Shown here: positions 47,817 through 61,593 of the stretch, piece by piece
How the letters are laid out: every line of letters starts with the position of its first letter
Position numbering within the stretch: the stretch's first letter is position 1
Source: Vibrio sinensis
GTDB lineage: Bacteria; Pseudomonadota; Gammaproteobacteria; Enterobacterales; Vibrionaceae
Length of the DNA: 64,000 bases
Assembly (NCBI RefSeq): GCF_003605645.1
Contig: NZ_QVMU01000003.1
Location: 124,001-188,000 of the forward strand
Reading direction: 5' to 3'
Notes under the pieces: generated by a model
What the model saw: the letters and a program-made list of their open reading frames with translations, nothing else
Told to the model about the DNA's origin: nothing
Database searches by the model: none
Translations under genes and position numbers: made by a program

Positions 47817-48638
47817 ATGAAAAAAATAATGATTATCGGCGCTGGCTGGCTAGGCCGCCCTCTCGCCCATTATTTGCAAACTCTTGGTCATTTCGTGGTA
47901 GCAACAAAAACAACGATCGATGGCGTTAGCTTACTAGTAAATGAAGGGCTTCACGCTGAGCAGCTCGACCTAACTCATAATGGCAACCATCTGCGCACGC
48001 TCATCGAACAATACGATATTGAATTAGTGATTGGTTGTTTCCCTCCTGGTTTTAGAAGAGGCCTCGATAAACAATATGCCGATAACTGGCAACACATTGT
48101 TGAATCGACTCAGTCCACCAGCGTAACAAAACTGGTGATGGTAAGTTCAACGACCGTCTATCCTAATCTTTCCCAGCCTATGATTGAGACAGATGCAGCA
48201 TACGCTCTCGCCCAAAGCGAACCGCTCTTTTCTGAGAATGCTCGCCAAATGTTAATTGCTGAACAACATGTCATTGACAGTCAACTCGACTATGGCATCG
48301 TTCGTTGCAGTGGCTTAATTGGCCCAGACCGCCACCCTGCTCGTTTTGTCAGTAAACTCAAACAAGTCAGCCTTTCAGCGCCTGCGAATATGATCCATCA
48401 GAGCGATGCCATCGGCGCGATCTGTTTTGTTGCCATGCTTGAAAGTAATCAAGTCGTGAATGCCACCACACCAAATACTGTCGCTAAATCAGAGTTCTAT
48501 CGAGCCGCGATCGAACGCTCTGGAGAGTCTTTGACTCTTCCTCCGATCGTGGATTCGCCAGACAAGCGAATTATCAGTGATAAATTATCGGATCTTGGCT
48601 ATCGCTTTCACTTTCAACACACACTTGAATTGATCTAA
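47817..48638 (+). CDS. SDR/epimerase-like NAD(P)-binding protein
   Basis: This 273-residue protein has an N-terminal Rossmann motif (IIGAGWLGRPLA, 5-16), VSSTTVYP near 118-125 and a short C-terminal substrate part. It resembles YeeZ-type extended SDRs of unknown reaction. The classical YxxxK triad is not obvious. AAGGAG lies upstream of the ATG. It follows lysR by 43 bases and could be co-transcribed. Confidence 0.82.
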   Translation: MKKIMIIGAGWLGRPLAHYLQTLGHFVVATKTTIDGVSLLVNEGLHAEQLDLTHNGNHLRTLIEQYDIELVIGCFPPGFRRGLDKQYADNWQHIVESTQSTSVTKLVMVSSTTVYPNLSQPMIETDAAYALAQSEPLFSENARQMLIAEQHVIDSQLDYGIVRCSGLIGPDRHPARFVSKLKQVSLSAPANMIHQSDAIGAICFVAMLESNQVVNATTPNTVAKSEFYRAAIERSGESLTLPPIVDSPDKRIISDKLSDLGYRFHFQHTLELI

Positions 48639-48694
48639 TTGGGCCCCTCCTCCGATGCTTGGACGAGTTTAGATCCATCGATAAAGGCATGAAA

Positions 48695-49354
48695 ATGACG
48701 AAATCCAATAACAATACCCGCATGTATCAAAATATTGAGATACTGTGGGATTATATGCAGCTAAATCAACCAATTGAAGCAGCAGATTGCCTCTTTGTTT
48801 TAGGCAGCAATGACCCTAGAGTCGCCGAGTATGCAGCCGAGCTCTATTTACAAGGTTTTGCCAAAAAGATCGTTTTTTCCGGTGGATTTGGTCGATTAAC
48901 AGAGGGCGTATTTGAACAGCCAGAAGCCGATTTTTTTGCTGATATCGCAAAAGATGCAGGAGTGCCTGCTGAAGATATCATCATAGAAAATAAATCGACG
49001 AACAGCGGAGAGAATATTCTTTTTACCGCAAAGCGATTAAGTGATCTTAGCCTCCATTTCGACAGTTTCATCTTAGTTCAAAAACCATACATGGAAAGAC
49101 GTGCATTCGCTACTTTCCAAAAACAATGGCCACTACCTTTCAAACGAGTCAGCGTTACATCAACAAAGGCATCATTTTTCGATTACTTCACTCAAGATAT
49201 CGACTTATATATGGTACTTGAAGCGATGCTCGGTGATTTTGAACGGATAAAGAGTTACCCGAAATTGGGCTTTCAAGTGGAACAAGAGATCCCATCTAAT
49301 GTCGAAGCGGCGTACTGTGCATTAACTACCAGCCTAGTCACATCTCAGGTCTAG
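48695..49354 (+). CDS. DUF218 (YdcF-like) protein
   Basis: This 219-residue protein has the DUF218 core: CLFVLGSNDPRVAEYAAELY, IVFSGGFGRLTEG, IIIENKSTNSGENI (the STNSGEN signature) and FILVQKPYMERRAFATF. YdcF-like proteins bind S-adenosylmethionine in E. coli; the reaction is not known. The longest frame starts at TTG 48659; ATG 48695 has AAAGG seven bases upstream. It follows the SDR gene. Confidence 0.88.
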   Translation: MTKSNNNTRMYQNIEILWDYMQLNQPIEAADCLFVLGSNDPRVAEYAAELYLQGFAKKIVFSGGFGRLTEGVFEQPEADFFADIAKDAGVPAEDIIIENKSTNSGENILFTAKRLSDLSLHFDSFILVQKPYMERRAFATFQKQWPLPFKRVSVTSTKASFFDYFTQDIDLYMVLEAMLGDFERIKSYPKLGFQVEQEIPSNVEAAYCALTTSLVTSQV

Positions 49355-49540
49355 CCACATCCTAACCTAACTCCACTCCCAGTGAGCCGAACTAGCACGC
49401 TATTTTCTATATAATTGTTCGGCTCTATAATTGCTCGGTATAGTTGCCCTGTATGCCTCACCCGTTTCAGTTATCCGCGTACAAACGTTTAGATAACACG
49501 ACTACTGAGATAGAGGTGCAGGGATAAAAGCTACAGAGAT

Positions 49541-49573
49541 AAAAAAAGCCAGAACAGAGTTCTGGCTTTTTGT
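49541..49573. terminator. Bidirectional terminator
   Basis: AAAAAGCCAGAAC and GTTCTGGCTTTTT form a 13-base-pair stem with a 3-base loop. It can serve the DUF218 gene on plus and clpA on minus. Confidence 0.92.
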
Positions 49574-49652
49574 TGCAGTTGTGCCCCGTTCTGAAATGTG
49601 TTCACACGTGAGAACGAATGATGACAACTGCGATACTATTTAAAAAAACGGA

Positions 49653-51926
49653 CTAGTGAACAGCCGGCTCTTTTTCTTTCTTAAACTTAAATTCAAGCTC
49701 ATCGCCATTTAAGTCAACGCGTACCGTACCACCATCAACCAACGAACCAAATAACAGTTCATTCGCTAACGGTTTCTTCAATTGTTCCTGAATAACACGG
49801 CTCATTGGACGAGCACCCATTGATTTATCGTAGCCTTTCACCGCTAACCAATGACGTACGTCATCAGCCACTTCCATTGATACGCCACGCGCATCAAGCT
49901 GAGCTTGCAGTTCAACGATAAACTTATCAACCACTTGATGGATGACATGCTCATCTAAGCTGTTGAACCAGATAATATTATCTAGACGGTTACGGAATTC
50001 TGGCGTGAATACTTTCTTAATCACTGACATCGCATCATGGCTATTATCTTGCTGAATCAAACCAATTGATTGTTTGGTTGTTTCCTGCACACCAGCGTTG
50101 GTTGTCATCACCAAAATCACATTACGGAAATCAGCCTTACGGCCGTTATTATCCGTTAATGTACCGTTATCCATAACTTGCAGTAGCAAATTAAAGATAT
50201 CTGGGTGAGCTTTTTCAATCTCATCAAGTAGTACCACAGAATGCGGATTTTTGATCACGGCGTCGGTTAGTAAACCACCTTGGTCATAACCTACATAACC
50301 AGGAGGGGCACCAATAAGTCGGCTCACAGAGTGACGCTCACCATACTCAGACATGTCAAAACGCAGTAATTCAATGCCCAATAATTTAGAAAGTTGCACC
50401 GTGACTTCTGTTTTACCTACCCCAGTAGGACCCGCAAACAAGAACGAACCAACTGGCTTATTCTCAGCACCTAAACCGGCACGAGTTAGCTTAATCGCTT
50501 CACTAAGCACATCAATGGCATCATCTTGACCAAAGACCAGCATCTTCATTTTTTCATCCAGCTTTTGCAGGATTTCTTTATCTGATGACGATACTGATTT
50601 CTCAGGAATTCGAGCCATTTTTGCAACCATAGCTTCAATGTCAGCTACGCCTACTGTTTTCTTACGACGGCTTGCTGGAGCTAAGCGGCTACGAGCACCC
50701 GCTTCATCAATCACATCAATTGCTTTATCTGGCAAATGGCGTTCGTTAATGTATTTTGCTGAAAGTTCTACCGCAGCACGTAGCGCTTTATTGGTATAAC
50801 GAACTTCGTGGTGCGCTTCATATTTTGGTTTCAGACCAATCAGAATCTTGGTTGTGTCATCAATTGACGGTTCTACTACATCAATTTTTTGGAAGCGACG
50901 AGACAGAGCTCGCTCTTTCTCAAAAATATTGCTGTATTCTTGATACGTGGTTGAACCGATACAACGAAGTTTACCGCTACTCAATAATGGCTTGATTAAG
51001 TTCGCCGCATCCACTTGTCCGCCTGAAGCTGCGCCAGCACCGATGATGGTATGAATCTCATCAATAAATAGGATGGCATCATCTTCTTTTTCTAGCTGTT
51101 TCAAAATCGACTTAAAGCGCTTTTCAAAATCACCACGGTATTTAGTACCAGCTAGCAATGAACCGATATCAAGAGAATAGATTACGCTATTTTGAATAAT
51201 TTCAGGCACTTGACCCTCAACAATTCTCCAAGCCAGTCCCTCAGCAATCGCCGTTTTACCAACACCAGCTTCACCAACAAGTAGTGGGTTGTTTTTACGA
51301 CGACGGCATAAGACTTGAATCGTTCTTTCTAATTCTTTATCTCGACCAATTAACGGGTCAATTTGGCCTTGCTTAGCCACTTGATTCAAGTTGGTCGCAA
51401 AGCTCTCTAGTCTATCTTCTGAATTGACTTCTTCGGCATTGCTTTCGTTACCAAAAGAATCCGATGATGATTCGCCATCGCTTGAGCTTGACGCTTTGCT
51501 AATGCCATGGGAAATGAAGTTAACAATGTCTAAACGGCTTACATCGTTTTTCTTTAATAAATACGCCGCATGTGACTCTTGTTCGCTAAAAATGGCAACA
51601 AGTACGTTAGCACCTGTCACTTCACTACGTCCTGAAGATTGAACGTGGAACACAGCTCGTTGTAAGACACGCTGGAAGCTTAGCGTCGGCTGCGTTTCTC
51701 GCGTTTCATCATTTTCTGGAATTAAAGGGGTGGTTTGGTCAATGAATACATCCAGTTCGTTGCGTAGAACATCGATGTCAGCACGACACGCCGTAAGTGC
51801 ATCTCGCGCAGCATCATTTTCCAGCAAGGCTAGCAGGAGGTGTTCGACAGTCATAAACTCATGTCGCTTGTCTCTAGCACGAGCAAACGCGCCATTCAGA
51901 CTCGACTCTAATTCTTTATTCAACAT
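49653..51926 (-). CDS. clpA: ATP-dependent Clp protease ATP-binding subunit ClpA
   Basis: This 757-residue AAA+ unfoldase feeds ClpP. A ClpN domain (1-140) is followed by D1 with Walker A ([13 protein letters not shown]) and Walker B ([13 protein letters not shown]). D2 has Walker A ([10 protein letters not shown]) and Walker B ([10 protein letters not shown]), plus the C-terminal sensor domain. The IGL-type loop for ClpP docking is present (QSIGLIQQ). ClpS, its adaptor, is encoded 40 bases upstream. Confidence 0.98.
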   Translation of the reverse strand: MLNKELESSLNGAFARARDKRHEFMTVEHLLLALLENDAARDALTACRADIDVLRNELDVFIDQTTPLIPENDETRETQPTLSFQRVLQRAVFHVQSSGRSEVTGANVLVAIFSEQESHAAYLLKKNDVSRLDIVNFISHGISKASSSSDGESSSDSFGNESNAEEVNSEDRLESFATNLNQVAKQGQIDPLIGRDKELERTIQVLCRRRKNNPLLVGEAGVGKTAIAEGLAWRIVEGQVPEIIQNSVIYSLDIGSLLAGTKYRGDFEKRFKSILKQLEKEDDAILFIDEIHTIIGAGAASGGQVDAANLIKPLLSSGKLRCIGSTTYQEYSNIFEKERALSRRFQKIDVVEPSIDDTTKILIGLKPKYEAHHEVRYTNKALRAAVELSAKYINERHLPDKAIDVIDEAGARSRLAPASRRKKTVGVADIEAMVAKMARIPEKSVSSSDKEILQKLDEKMKMLVFGQDDAIDVLSEAIKLTRAGLGAENKPVGSFLFAGPTGVGKTEVTVQLSKLLGIELLRFDMSEYGERHSVSRLIGAPPGYVGYDQGGLLTDAVIKNPHSVVLLDEIEKAHPDIFNLLLQVMDNGTLTDNNGRKADFRNVILVMTTNAGVQETTKQSIGLIQQDNSHDAMSVIKKVFTPEFRNRLDNIIWFNSLDEHVIHQVVDKFIVELQAQLDARGVSMEVADDVRHWLAVKGYDKSMGARPMSRVIQEQLKKPLANELLFGSLVDGGTVRVDLNGDELEFKFKKEKEPAVH

Positions 51927-51966
51927 AAGACCTCCTTAAAGAACAACTTGGTTGTTCGAACAAACG

Positions 51967-52287
51967 TTAGGCTTGTTCCATTGTACAAAGCAGTGGGTGC
52001 TCATTTTCCCTGGCATACATAGTGACTTGAGCCACTTTGGTTTCGGCCACCTCTGCGGTAAATGTTCCACAAATGGCTTTACCATCATAGTGCACCTGGA
52101 GCATCACTTGTGTTGCTTTGTCGATATCCATAGAGAAGAAGCGCTCAAGGATCTCTATTACAAAATCCATCGGGGTGTAATCATCATTGTTTAGTACAAC
52201 GTTGTACATCGATGGCGGCTTAACTTTGGTTTTTTCTCGCTCCAGTAAATCTGAGTCTGGAGTAACCCATTCAAAATGCTTGCTCAT
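51967..52287 (-). CDS. clpS: ClpAP adaptor ClpS
   Basis: This 106-residue N-degron adaptor has the substrate-binding segment [18 protein letters not shown] and the helix [29 protein letters not shown]. It lies directly upstream of clpA, the usual pair. Confidence 0.97.
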   Translation of the reverse strand: MSKHFEWVTPDSDLLEREKTKVKPPSMYNVVLNNDDYTPMDFVIEILERFFSMDIDKATQVMLQVHYDGKAICGTFTAEVAETKVAQVTMYARENEHPLLCTMEQA

Positions 52288-52748
52288 GATTCATTTATGT
52301 TTAGAAAGTAGCTCAGTTATGTTAACACGTTACCATACGGAAAAAATGGTGCTAACTCTTAGTAAGGAAAAAAAAGAGGCAAGCAAAAAAAAGCCCTTAC
52401 TTAGAGACTAATGCAGCAATTCTATCGCTGCAAATAAAAGATAGGTTTCCATCGCTAACTCACCACCAAGTGTTCAAAAAATAACCTAAAACACTTAATT
52501 TACCCCCATTAAATCATATGAAACACTCTTTTGAGTTGCACAAATGTAAAATGATCTGCGTATTTGTTTGTAAATATGTTGTAGATAATACCTTTTTACT
52601 ATTGACTGAGTTGAATCATTGACTACATTGGTCAAATAGTGACTAAAAATTTGGCTGAGTCTGAATTGATATTCACTGTATGGACTACACAAGAGGGTCG
52701 TGTAGACATTAAACAACATCAGTAAATAATGCATGAGGGATGTATAGC
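52288..52748. promoter_or_regulatory. Divergent promoter region, clpS-clpA and cspD
   Basis: This 461-base AT-rich gap is between divergent genes. A TTGACT with repeated ATTGACT units lies around 52600-52626 and may include the cspD -35. I see no gene here, though it contains a short minus-strand frame (52495-52734) without support. Confidence 0.4.
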
Positions 52749-52970
52749 ATGGCTACAGGTACAGTAAAATGGTTTAATAATGCCAAAGGATTTGGTTTCA
52801 TCTGCCCGGAAGGTGAAGACGGTGACGTATTTGCTCACTACTCCACGATTCAGATGGATGGTTACCGTACTCTGAAAGCTGGCCAACAAGTTTTTTTCGA
52901 AGTAGAAGAAGGTCCTAAAGGATACCACGCAAGCTTGGTGACGCCGGTAGAACTCGAGCAAGCGAAGTAA
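52749..52970 (+). CDS. cspD: Cold shock-like protein CspD
   Basis: This 73-residue single OB-fold protein carries RNP1 (KGFGFI) and RNP2 (VFAHYS). The ending VELEQAK and the position next to clpSA fit CspD, a stationary-phase replication inhibitor, rather than CspA. ATG 52749 (MATGTVKWF) is the family start. A terminator follows at about 53007. Confidence 0.93.
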   Translation: MATGTVKWFNNAKGFGFICPEGEDGDVFAHYSTIQMDGYRTLKAGQQVFFEVEEGPKGYHASLVTPVELEQAK

Positions 52971-53006
52971 TACCAAATAAAATCGTACCATCGATTAAAA
53001 CGATAG

Positions 53007-53034
53007 AAAAACCCGCCAATTTGGCGGGTTTTAT
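53007..53034. terminator. Bidirectional terminator between cspD and icd
   Basis: AAAACCCGCC and GGCGGGTTTT form a 10-base-pair stem with a 5-base loop. T-runs lie on both strands. Confidence 0.92.
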
Positions 53035-53067
53035 TATTAGTGATGCGACTTTAGTTCTATTCGCAAT

Positions 53068-55302
<2,235 letters not shown>

Positions 55303-55591
55303 CTATTGTTCTAACAAACGCATTTATTCATGGGTTTGTGTATGGTCGCTTACGATTTGGTACAGCATCCCCTCAAAAGTTATTAGCGATTTTGCGCCTC
55401 TTCCTGCAATCTGCATCATTCCTTAAAATACAGAATCGTTGAGAGCGGATAGTTATAATTAAACAAAACCGAGATAATAGTCTATCATCTTGCTCGCTAA
55501 TCCTGATTTTGGGCGCGCAAATGATAGATCAAATGGCGCATTATTAACACTAAATCTCACGTTTTATTTACATTTTTGTAGGGTACTTAAC

Positions 55592-56290
55592 ATGTCACAC
55601 TCTCGATATAGTGACTCTTCCTCTTCGACACCACGTAGCAAAAATAGTGGTGATAAACGACGTAATTCGTCCGCAAATGGGCGTACTCACTCTTCCACGC
55701 ATCGTCGAAAAACGACCAACACGAAACCAAGAGTGACAGCAGAAGAGAGGAAAGTAATTGCATTCAATAAGCCTTACGATGCATTGAGTCAATTCACCGA
55801 TGGTGATGGCCGAAAAACGCTCGCGGACTTTATTCCGGTCAAAAATGTCTATCCTGCAGGACGCCTTGATCGTGACAGTGAGGGTTTACTGTTATTGACT
55901 AATGACGGTATTTTGCAAGCAAAGCTTACTCAACCCAGTTCAAAGTCGCCAAAAACTTATTGGGTGCAAGTTGATGGTGCACCGACTGAAACCGACTTAG
56001 ATAAGCTACGCCAAGGCGTTGAGCTTAATGATGGAATGACATTACCAGCAAAAGTTGAGTTAATGGCAGAACCTGATATCTGGCAAAGAACACCACCGGT
56101 GCGCTTTAGAGCCAATATTCCGACGACTTGGCTCGCGATCACTATCGTCGAGGGACGCAATCGACAAGTTCGCCGCATGACGGCTAATATCGGTTTCCCA
56201 ACACTACGTTTGATTCGCTATTCAACGGGTGATGTGACTCTTGATGATTTGCAGCCGGGTGAATGGAAAGAAATTCAACTCAAAATCTAG
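55592..56290 (+). CDS. rluE: 23S rRNA pseudouridine synthase RluE
   Basis: This 232-residue RsuA-family pseudouridine synthase modifies 23S rRNA U2457 in E. coli. It has a Ser/Arg-rich basic N-terminal extension, then [24 protein letters not shown], the catalytic Asp in [17 protein letters not shown], and the [22 protein letters not shown] region. The longest frame starts at 55490; ATG 55592 has AGGG upstream and is preferred. It is divergent from icd. Confidence 0.95.
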   Translation: MSHSRYSDSSSSTPRSKNSGDKRRNSSANGRTHSSTHRRKTTNTKPRVTAEERKVIAFNKPYDALSQFTDGDGRKTLADFIPVKNVYPAGRLDRDSEGLLLLTNDGILQAKLTQPSSKSPKTYWVQVDGAPTETDLDKLRQGVELNDGMTLPAKVELMAEPDIWQRTPPVRFRANIPTTWLAITIVEGRNRQVRRMTANIGFPTLRLIRYSTGDVTLDDLQPGEWKEIQLKI

Positions 56291-56442
56291 TCTACGATCT
56301 TTAAAGTCATTTGATTTGTGATCTTTAATTTGTGGCATGTCCAAAGCAGCGACATGCCCATACAAATGAATCATTACAAATCAACGGTTGAATTGTTGAC
56401 GCGACTTACCTAACCTTGCGTCACATCCACATATTATGATTG

Positions 56443-56898
56443 ATGAACGACTTGCCATTTAAACAACGTTATTTAGCACAATGGGCGCTATTGCTCGTCG
56501 GGTTAGTGATCACCACTTGCCTGAGTCAAACGCTATCCCAAATAACTCAACTAAATACACTTCAATGGAATCAGTTCAACAATAGTTTGACCCTAAATCA
56601 GTCATTCCAAAATAAAGCACCACAGCTAAAACAAGACGTTCGCGTCTTATACTCCGAGTATTTTTCCGCTCCGTCACAGAATAATAAGCTCACACAACCC
56701 AGTGACTCATGTAGTCTTGCAAGCCAGCTGTTGCCTCAGATCCATTCAAAGACCGATTGGATTGCTCCATTCATTGTTTTGGCTCTGCTGAGCTTTTTAT
56801 TTATCTGCGCTCCAAGTCAATACTTGCTTCGTAGACATGTTAACTTTCCAACACCAAAGCGACGTTTACACGTTACACATTGTGTTTTCCACGAATAA
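56443..56898 (+). CDS. Hypothetical membrane protein upstream of scsB
   Basis: This is a 151-residue protein that I do not recognise. It has one hydrophobic segment near the N-terminus (AQWALLLVGLVITTCL, about 12-28) and one near the C-terminus (WIAPFIVLALLSFLFICA, about 107-124). Between them is a polar, Gln/Asn-rich loop, probably periplasmic. It ends 48 bases before scsB on the same strand, so it likely belongs to the redox operon. It has no CxxC motif. It does not look like the known small ScsA sequences. Confidence 0.7.
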   Translation: MNDLPFKQRYLAQWALLLVGLVITTCLSQTLSQITQLNTLQWNQFNNSLTLNQSFQNKAPQLKQDVRVLYSEYFSAPSQNNKLTQPSDSCSLASQLLPQIHSKTDWIAPFIVLALLSFLFICAPSQYLLRRHVNFPTPKRRLHVTHCVFHE

Positions 56899-56946
56899 AC
56901 ACTTCCCACTAAGTCATTCTTCCCTAAATACTTACTGGAGACATTC

Positions 56947-59133
56947 GTGTTAACTCATACTCGTGCTCGACCTTTTGGGTCTAAAACATCTTTATTTTCT
57001 ATATGGCGTCACTATCTTGTTATAGCCACGCTAATTCTTTTGTCTGGTATCACTTCACTGCTAAGTGGGCCTGCTTACGCTCAATCGACAGGTTGGATCA
57101 CTGATCCTACCCATCCTCCTGTACAGCTTCGATTTATGTCGACGGGGGAACACAACTTCAGCAATAAAACGGTTCAAGCCGTACTGGATATCGAACTTGA
57201 TGGCGATTGGAAAACGTATTGGCGAAGTCCTGGAGAAGGTGGAATTGCGCCTGATTTGGATTGGTCAGCGTCTGACAATATTGAAAACGTCGAGTGGCAC
57301 TGGCCCATTCCCGGATACTATGATCAGCTTGGTGTTACGACGCTCGGATATAAGTCCCACGTCAGCTTTCCTATCACATTAACGCTTACCGATATTAGCC
57401 AGCCGGCGGTATTTGAAGCGCGACTCCGTTTGCCATCTTGCACCAATATTTGTGTGATTACTGATTATCAGATCAAGCTGCCGATCGATCCAAAAACACT
57501 CTATATTGATCAACAAGCACTGTTTTTATTCAATCAAGGGATGAGCCAAAGCCCACGCGATTCAAGTAACTTAAAGCTTGATGGCCTTTATTGGGATGCG
57601 GCAAAACAACAGCTAGTTGCAAAAATCACCAACCGAATCTCATGGGAAACTCCCCAGTTATTAGTCGATGGTAGCCAAGTAGAAGATGAGTTTTTTGCAA
57701 AACCACACCTCTATTTTGATAAGGACAGTCAGCACAAAACGCTCACTGCAGTGTTCGATGTAACCAATTGGGCTGGCAATGTAGACTTAGAAAATAAATC
57801 CGTTTCACTGACCATATCCGATCAAACATTCGCCACTGAATTGGTTGCACCTATTGGCAATACACCCATTAGCTATTCAGACAACACCATGAGTTTCTTC
57901 TTAATGGTTGGATTTGCACTGCTTGGAGGGTTAATACTCAATATTATGCCTTGTGTATTGCCCGTACTCGGAATGAAGCTCAATAGCATCCTAATGTTCA
58001 ACCAAATATCGCCCAACACACCACCGGGTTCGGTAAAAGAGATTGCATTCAAGCGAGAAGTCAGAACATCTTTTGTCGCATCCGCATTGGGGATTATTGC
58101 CTCATTTATGTTACTCGCTTTCACTTTAAGCGTTCTTAAATTGGGCGGTCATGCCATCGGCTGGGGTATCCAATTCCAAAACGTGGGCTTTCTGGCGTTA
58201 ATGCTAGTGGTTACGCTCACTTTCTCTGCCAATTTACTTGGTTTGTTTGAATTTCGTCTACCCGCCAACCTTAATACCTGGATGGCAACAAAGGGGAATC
58301 ATTCTTACGCGGGGCACTTTGTTCAAGGAATGTTTGCCACATTACTTGCTACCCCATGTAGCGCGCCATTTTTAGGCACTGCGGTGGCTTACGCTTTAGG
58401 GGCAAGCTACCAAGAATTATGGGGAATATTCCTTGCTCTTGGGGTTGGTATGAGTGCGCCTTGGCTATTATTCGCTCTCTTCCCTAGCTTGGTCAATTTT
58501 ATGCCCAAACCTGGGGCTTGGATGTTCAAAGTAAAAATGATCTTTGGCTTAATGATGCTAGTGACGAGTCTATGGCTCGCCAGCTTACTCACGCCTTTCA
58601 TTGGTCAGTTTGCTACGTTCGTGTTAAGTACTACGCTCTTACTGTCCATGATCATCGCGTTAGGCATTAAGTTTGGTAAACGGGTATTGATTCCGATTAT
58701 TGGCATTATGACTGTCGTATTGGGCGCAGGTTTGATCATGGGAAGCCTCACTGCAGATCGCTGGGCAACGCCGATCATTGATGATTTAGCGTGGCAAAAA
58801 TTACAAACGGAAAAGATCGTTCCATTAACTGAGCAAGGTAAAACCGTATTTGTTGATGTCACAGCTGATTGGTGTATTACGTGTAAAGCCAATAAGATCG
58901 GTGTGATCTTGCAAGATCCCGTGTATAGCACATTAAAGCAGGACGATATCGTATTAATGAAAGGTGATTGGACAACGCCGAGTGATGAGATTATGCAATA
59001 TCTGCAAAGTAACGGTCGCTATGGTGTACCTTTCAATATTGTCTATGGTCCTAATGCACCTCAGGGCATTCCACTATCGGTCATTTTGTCTGAACAACAA
59101 GTCATGCAAGCCATTGATAAAGCGAGCCAATAA
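56947..59133 (+). CDS. scsB: ScsB/DsbD-family thiol:disulfide interchange protein
   Basis: This 728-residue membrane protein moves electrons to the periplasm. A signal/TM segment (about 20-45) precedes an N-terminal ScsB-type domain (to about 300) with CTNICV. Eight or so TM helices carry the paired cysteines NIMPCVLPV and LLATPCSAPFLG. A C-terminal thioredoxin domain has CITC in DVTADWCITCKANK (about 630-645). The N-terminal domain points to ScsB (copper-tolerance type) rather than DsbD. The start is GTG with TGGAG upstream. The scsD-like gene follows directly at 59134. Confidence 0.9.
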   Translation: MLTHTRARPFGSKTSLFSIWRHYLVIATLILLSGITSLLSGPAYAQSTGWITDPTHPPVQLRFMSTGEHNFSNKTVQAVLDIELDGDWKTYWRSPGEGGIAPDLDWSASDNIENVEWHWPIPGYYDQLGVTTLGYKSHVSFPITLTLTDISQPAVFEARLRLPSCTNICVITDYQIKLPIDPKTLYIDQQALFLFNQGMSQSPRDSSNLKLDGLYWDAAKQQLVAKITNRISWETPQLLVDGSQVEDEFFAKPHLYFDKDSQHKTLTAVFDVTNWAGNVDLENKSVSLTISDQTFATELVAPIGNTPISYSDNTMSFFLMVGFALLGGLILNIMPCVLPVLGMKLNSILMFNQISPNTPPGSVKEIAFKREVRTSFVASALGIIASFMLLAFTLSVLKLGGHAIGWGIQFQNVGFLALMLVVTLTFSANLLGLFEFRLPANLNTWMATKGNHSYAGHFVQGMFATLLATPCSAPFLGTAVAYALGASYQELWGIFLALGVGMSAPWLLFALFPSLVNFMPKPGAWMFKVKMIFGLMMLVTSLWLASLLTPFIGQFATFVLSTTLLLSMIIALGIKFGKRVLIPIIGIMTVVLGAGLIMGSLTADRWATPIIDDLAWQKLQTEKIVPLTEQGKTVFVDVTADWCITCKANKIGVILQDPVYSTLKQDDIVLMKGDWTTPSDEIMQYLQSNGRYGVPFNIVYGPNAPQGIPLSVILSEQQVMQAIDKASQ

Positions 59134-59649
59134 ATGAATGTACCAACTAAAAAACCACGCTGGCGCTATTGGTTGAAAGAGTTTTTTTTCGCGTTAGTCA
59201 TTATCACTGGAGGATCTTATGCGATGGATTTCTACCATAGTAGTGATGCTCCCGTTGGCCCTGCACCAGAAATTCAAGCGCTTGATATTAACGGTGACCT
59301 CATTGATGTAAACGCACTCAGTCACAATGGTGAACCTGTTATCGTCTATTTCTGGGCAACTTGGTGTGGATCTTGTAAATGGGTAAGCCCAACCATCGAT
59401 TGGTTTGCCAATGATCATCAAGTCGTCACTGTCGCATTGTCGTCCGGTGAAAACTCTCGTATCCAAGCTTACCTAACTGCCAAGCAACTTGGCTTTCCAG
59501 TTATTAATGACGCCCAAGGAACCATAAGCCGGGAATGGGGAATCAGTGTTACTCCGACGATTGCTATCATCAAAGGCGGGGAAATAAAGTATATGACTGC
59601 TGGTATCACAACCCCTTGGGGGCTTTGGCTACGAACTCTATTCTCCTAG
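59134..59649 (+). CDS. ScsD-like membrane-anchored thioredoxin
   Basis: This 171-residue TlpA/ScsD-type protein is anchored by an N-terminal TM (about 11-28). A thioredoxin domain with active site WATWCGSCKWV (CGSC) and the cis-Pro loop SVTPTIAI follow. Its ATG comes directly after the scsB stop (TAAATG). It is likely reduced by ScsB and acts on periplasmic substrates; no scsC is present. Confidence 0.88.
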   Translation: MNVPTKKPRWRYWLKEFFFALVIITGGSYAMDFYHSSDAPVGPAPEIQALDINGDLIDVNALSHNGEPVIVYFWATWCGSCKWVSPTIDWFANDHQVVTVALSSGENSRIQAYLTAKQLGFPVINDAQGTISREWGISVTPTIAIIKGGEIKYMTAGITTPWGLWLRTLFS

Positions 59650-59701
59650 GCAAAACAATAATCTAGACAGAAGCAGGCACCTAGATAGAATCTGAAGCAA
59701 A

Positions 59702-59735
59702 AAAAATCGCCCACTATCAAAGTGGGCGATTTATT
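59702..59735. terminator. Bidirectional terminator between scsD-like gene and aspS
   Basis: AAATCGCCCACT and AGTGGGCGATTT form a 12-base-pair stem with a 5-base loop. The left side has an A-run, so aspS on the minus strand can also be ended here. Confidence 0.9.
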
Positions 59736-59793
59736 AAAGACTTATCAAAACAGACAAGAGCAAAAGATAAATAGGCTCAATTCAACCTATTGC

Positions 59794-61593
59794 TTATTCT
59801 GCGTCTTTCGCTTGTGTTTCTTCTGCCGCTTTCGCTGCTGCCGTTACTGCAATCGCAAGCTCTTCAAGAGAAGCTGGGTTCGCAAGGCTTGGAGCATTAG
59901 TCAATAGACATGCAGCCGCTGTTGTTTTAGGGAACGCGATAACATCACGGATGTTGTCTGTACCACATAGCAGCATCACTAGACGGTCTAGACCGAATGC
60001 AAGACCAGCGTGTGGTGGCGTACCAAATTTAAGTGCTTCTAGTAGGAAGCCAAATTTCGCTTTTTGCTCATCAGCTTCGATACCTAGGATGCTAAATACT
60101 GCTGATTGCATTTCTGCGTTATGGATACGTACTGAACCACCACCAACTTCGTAACCGTTGATAACCATATCGTAAGCATTTGAGTTTGCTGACGCAGGGT
60201 TTGCGATTAGCTCTTCAGCAGTTAAGCCTAGAGGAGAAGTGAATGGGTGATGCATTGCATGTAGGTTGCCTTCGTCATCTTCTTCAAACATTGGGAAGTC
60301 GATAACCCATAGCGGTTTCCATGCTGCTTTATCAGTAAGCTCAAGGTCAGTACCTAGCTTCAGACGCAGTGCACCCATCGCTTCAGTCACAACTCGCTTG
60401 CTGTCTGCACCAAATAAGATGATGTCGCCAGTTTCAGCTTGAGTACGCTCAAGTAGTTGTGCAACCACTTCTTCGTTTAAGAATTTAGCAACAGGTGACT
60501 GTACGCCTTCAAAGCCAGCTGCACGATCGTTCACCTTCATCCATGCTAGGCCTTTCGCGCCGTAGATACCAACGAAGTTAGTGTATTCGTCGATTTGCTT
60601 ACGAGATAGCGCTGCACCACCAGGTACACGAATTACCGCTACGCGGCCTTTTTCATCGTTAGCTGGGCCAGAGAACACTTTGAAGTCAACATCTTTAAGG
60701 ATGTCAGCCACGTCAACAAGCTCAAGAGGGTTACGTAGATCAGGTTTGTCTGAACCAAAACGACGGGCTGCTTCTTCAAATGACATGATTGGGAATTCAC
60801 CCAGATCAACATTAAGTAGCTCTTGCCACATTTGACGAATCATCGCTTCAGTTTTTTCACGTACTTGCTCAGCTGACATGAATGAAGTTTCGATATCGAT
60901 CTGAGTAAATTCAGGCTGACGGTCAGCACGTAGATCTTCGTCACGGAAACATTTAACGATTTGGTAGTAACGGTCAAAACCAGACATCATTAGCAGCTGT
61001 TTGAATAACTGTGGTGATTGAGGTAGCGCGTAGAAACTGCCTTTATGTACACGGCTTGGTACTAGGTAGTCACGAGCGCCTTCTGGCGTTGCTTTAGTTA
61101 GTACAGGAGTTTCGATATCTAGGAAGCCATTTTCATCTAGGAAACGACGTACAAAGCTTGATGCTTTAGCACGTAGCTTGATGCGATCACTCATTTCTGG
61201 ACGACGTAGGTCTAGGTAACGGTATTTTAGACGCTGTTCTTCTGAGTTCTTTTGGTTGAAGTCTAGAGGAAGCACGTCAGAACGGTTAATGATCTCTAGC
61301 CCTTTAGCTAGAATCTCAACTTCACCTGTTGCCATGTCTTGGTTTACTTGGCTTTCAGGACGAGCGTTCACAACACCAGTCAATTTGATACAGAATTCAT
61401 TACGAAGTTGGTTAGCTACTTCGTACGCGTCAGCCATGTCTGGATCAACTACTACCTGAACGATACCTTCGCGATCTCGCATATCAATAAAAATTAGACC
61501 GCCTAAGTCACGACGACGATTTACCCAGCCGCACAGTTCTACAGTTTGTCCTGCAAGGGACTTGTTCAGGTGACCACAGTAATGGGTACGCAT
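59794..61593 (-). CDS. aspS: Aspartyl-tRNA synthetase
   Basis: This 599-residue class II synthetase has an N-terminal OB-fold ([32 protein letters not shown]). Motif 2 region [20 protein letters not shown], the bacterial GAD insertion (about 290-420) and motif 3 [15 protein letters not shown] follow. All are consistent with a standard bacterial AspRS. It ends just before a shared terminator. Confidence 0.98.
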   Translation of the reverse strand: MRTHYCGHLNKSLAGQTVELCGWVNRRRDLGGLIFIDMRDREGIVQVVVDPDMADAYEVANQLRNEFCIKLTGVVNARPESQVNQDMATGEVEILAKGLEIINRSDVLPLDFNQKNSEEQRLKYRYLDLRRPEMSDRIKLRAKASSFVRRFLDENGFLDIETPVLTKATPEGARDYLVPSRVHKGSFYALPQSPQLFKQLLMMSGFDRYYQIVKCFRDEDLRADRQPEFTQIDIETSFMSAEQVREKTEAMIRQMWQELLNVDLGEFPIMSFEEAARRFGSDKPDLRNPLELVDVADILKDVDFKVFSGPANDEKGRVAVIRVPGGAALSRKQIDEYTNFVGIYGAKGLAWMKVNDRAAGFEGVQSPVAKFLNEEVVAQLLERTQAETGDIILFGADSKRVVTEAMGALRLKLGTDLELTDKAAWKPLWVIDFPMFEEDDEGNLHAMHHPFTSPLGLTAEELIANPASANSNAYDMVINGYEVGGGSVRIHNAEMQSAVFSILGIEADEQKAKFGFLLEALKFGTPPHAGLAFGLDRLVMLLCGTDNIRDVIAFPKTTAAACLLTNAPSLANPASLEELAIAVTAAAKAAEETQAKDAE

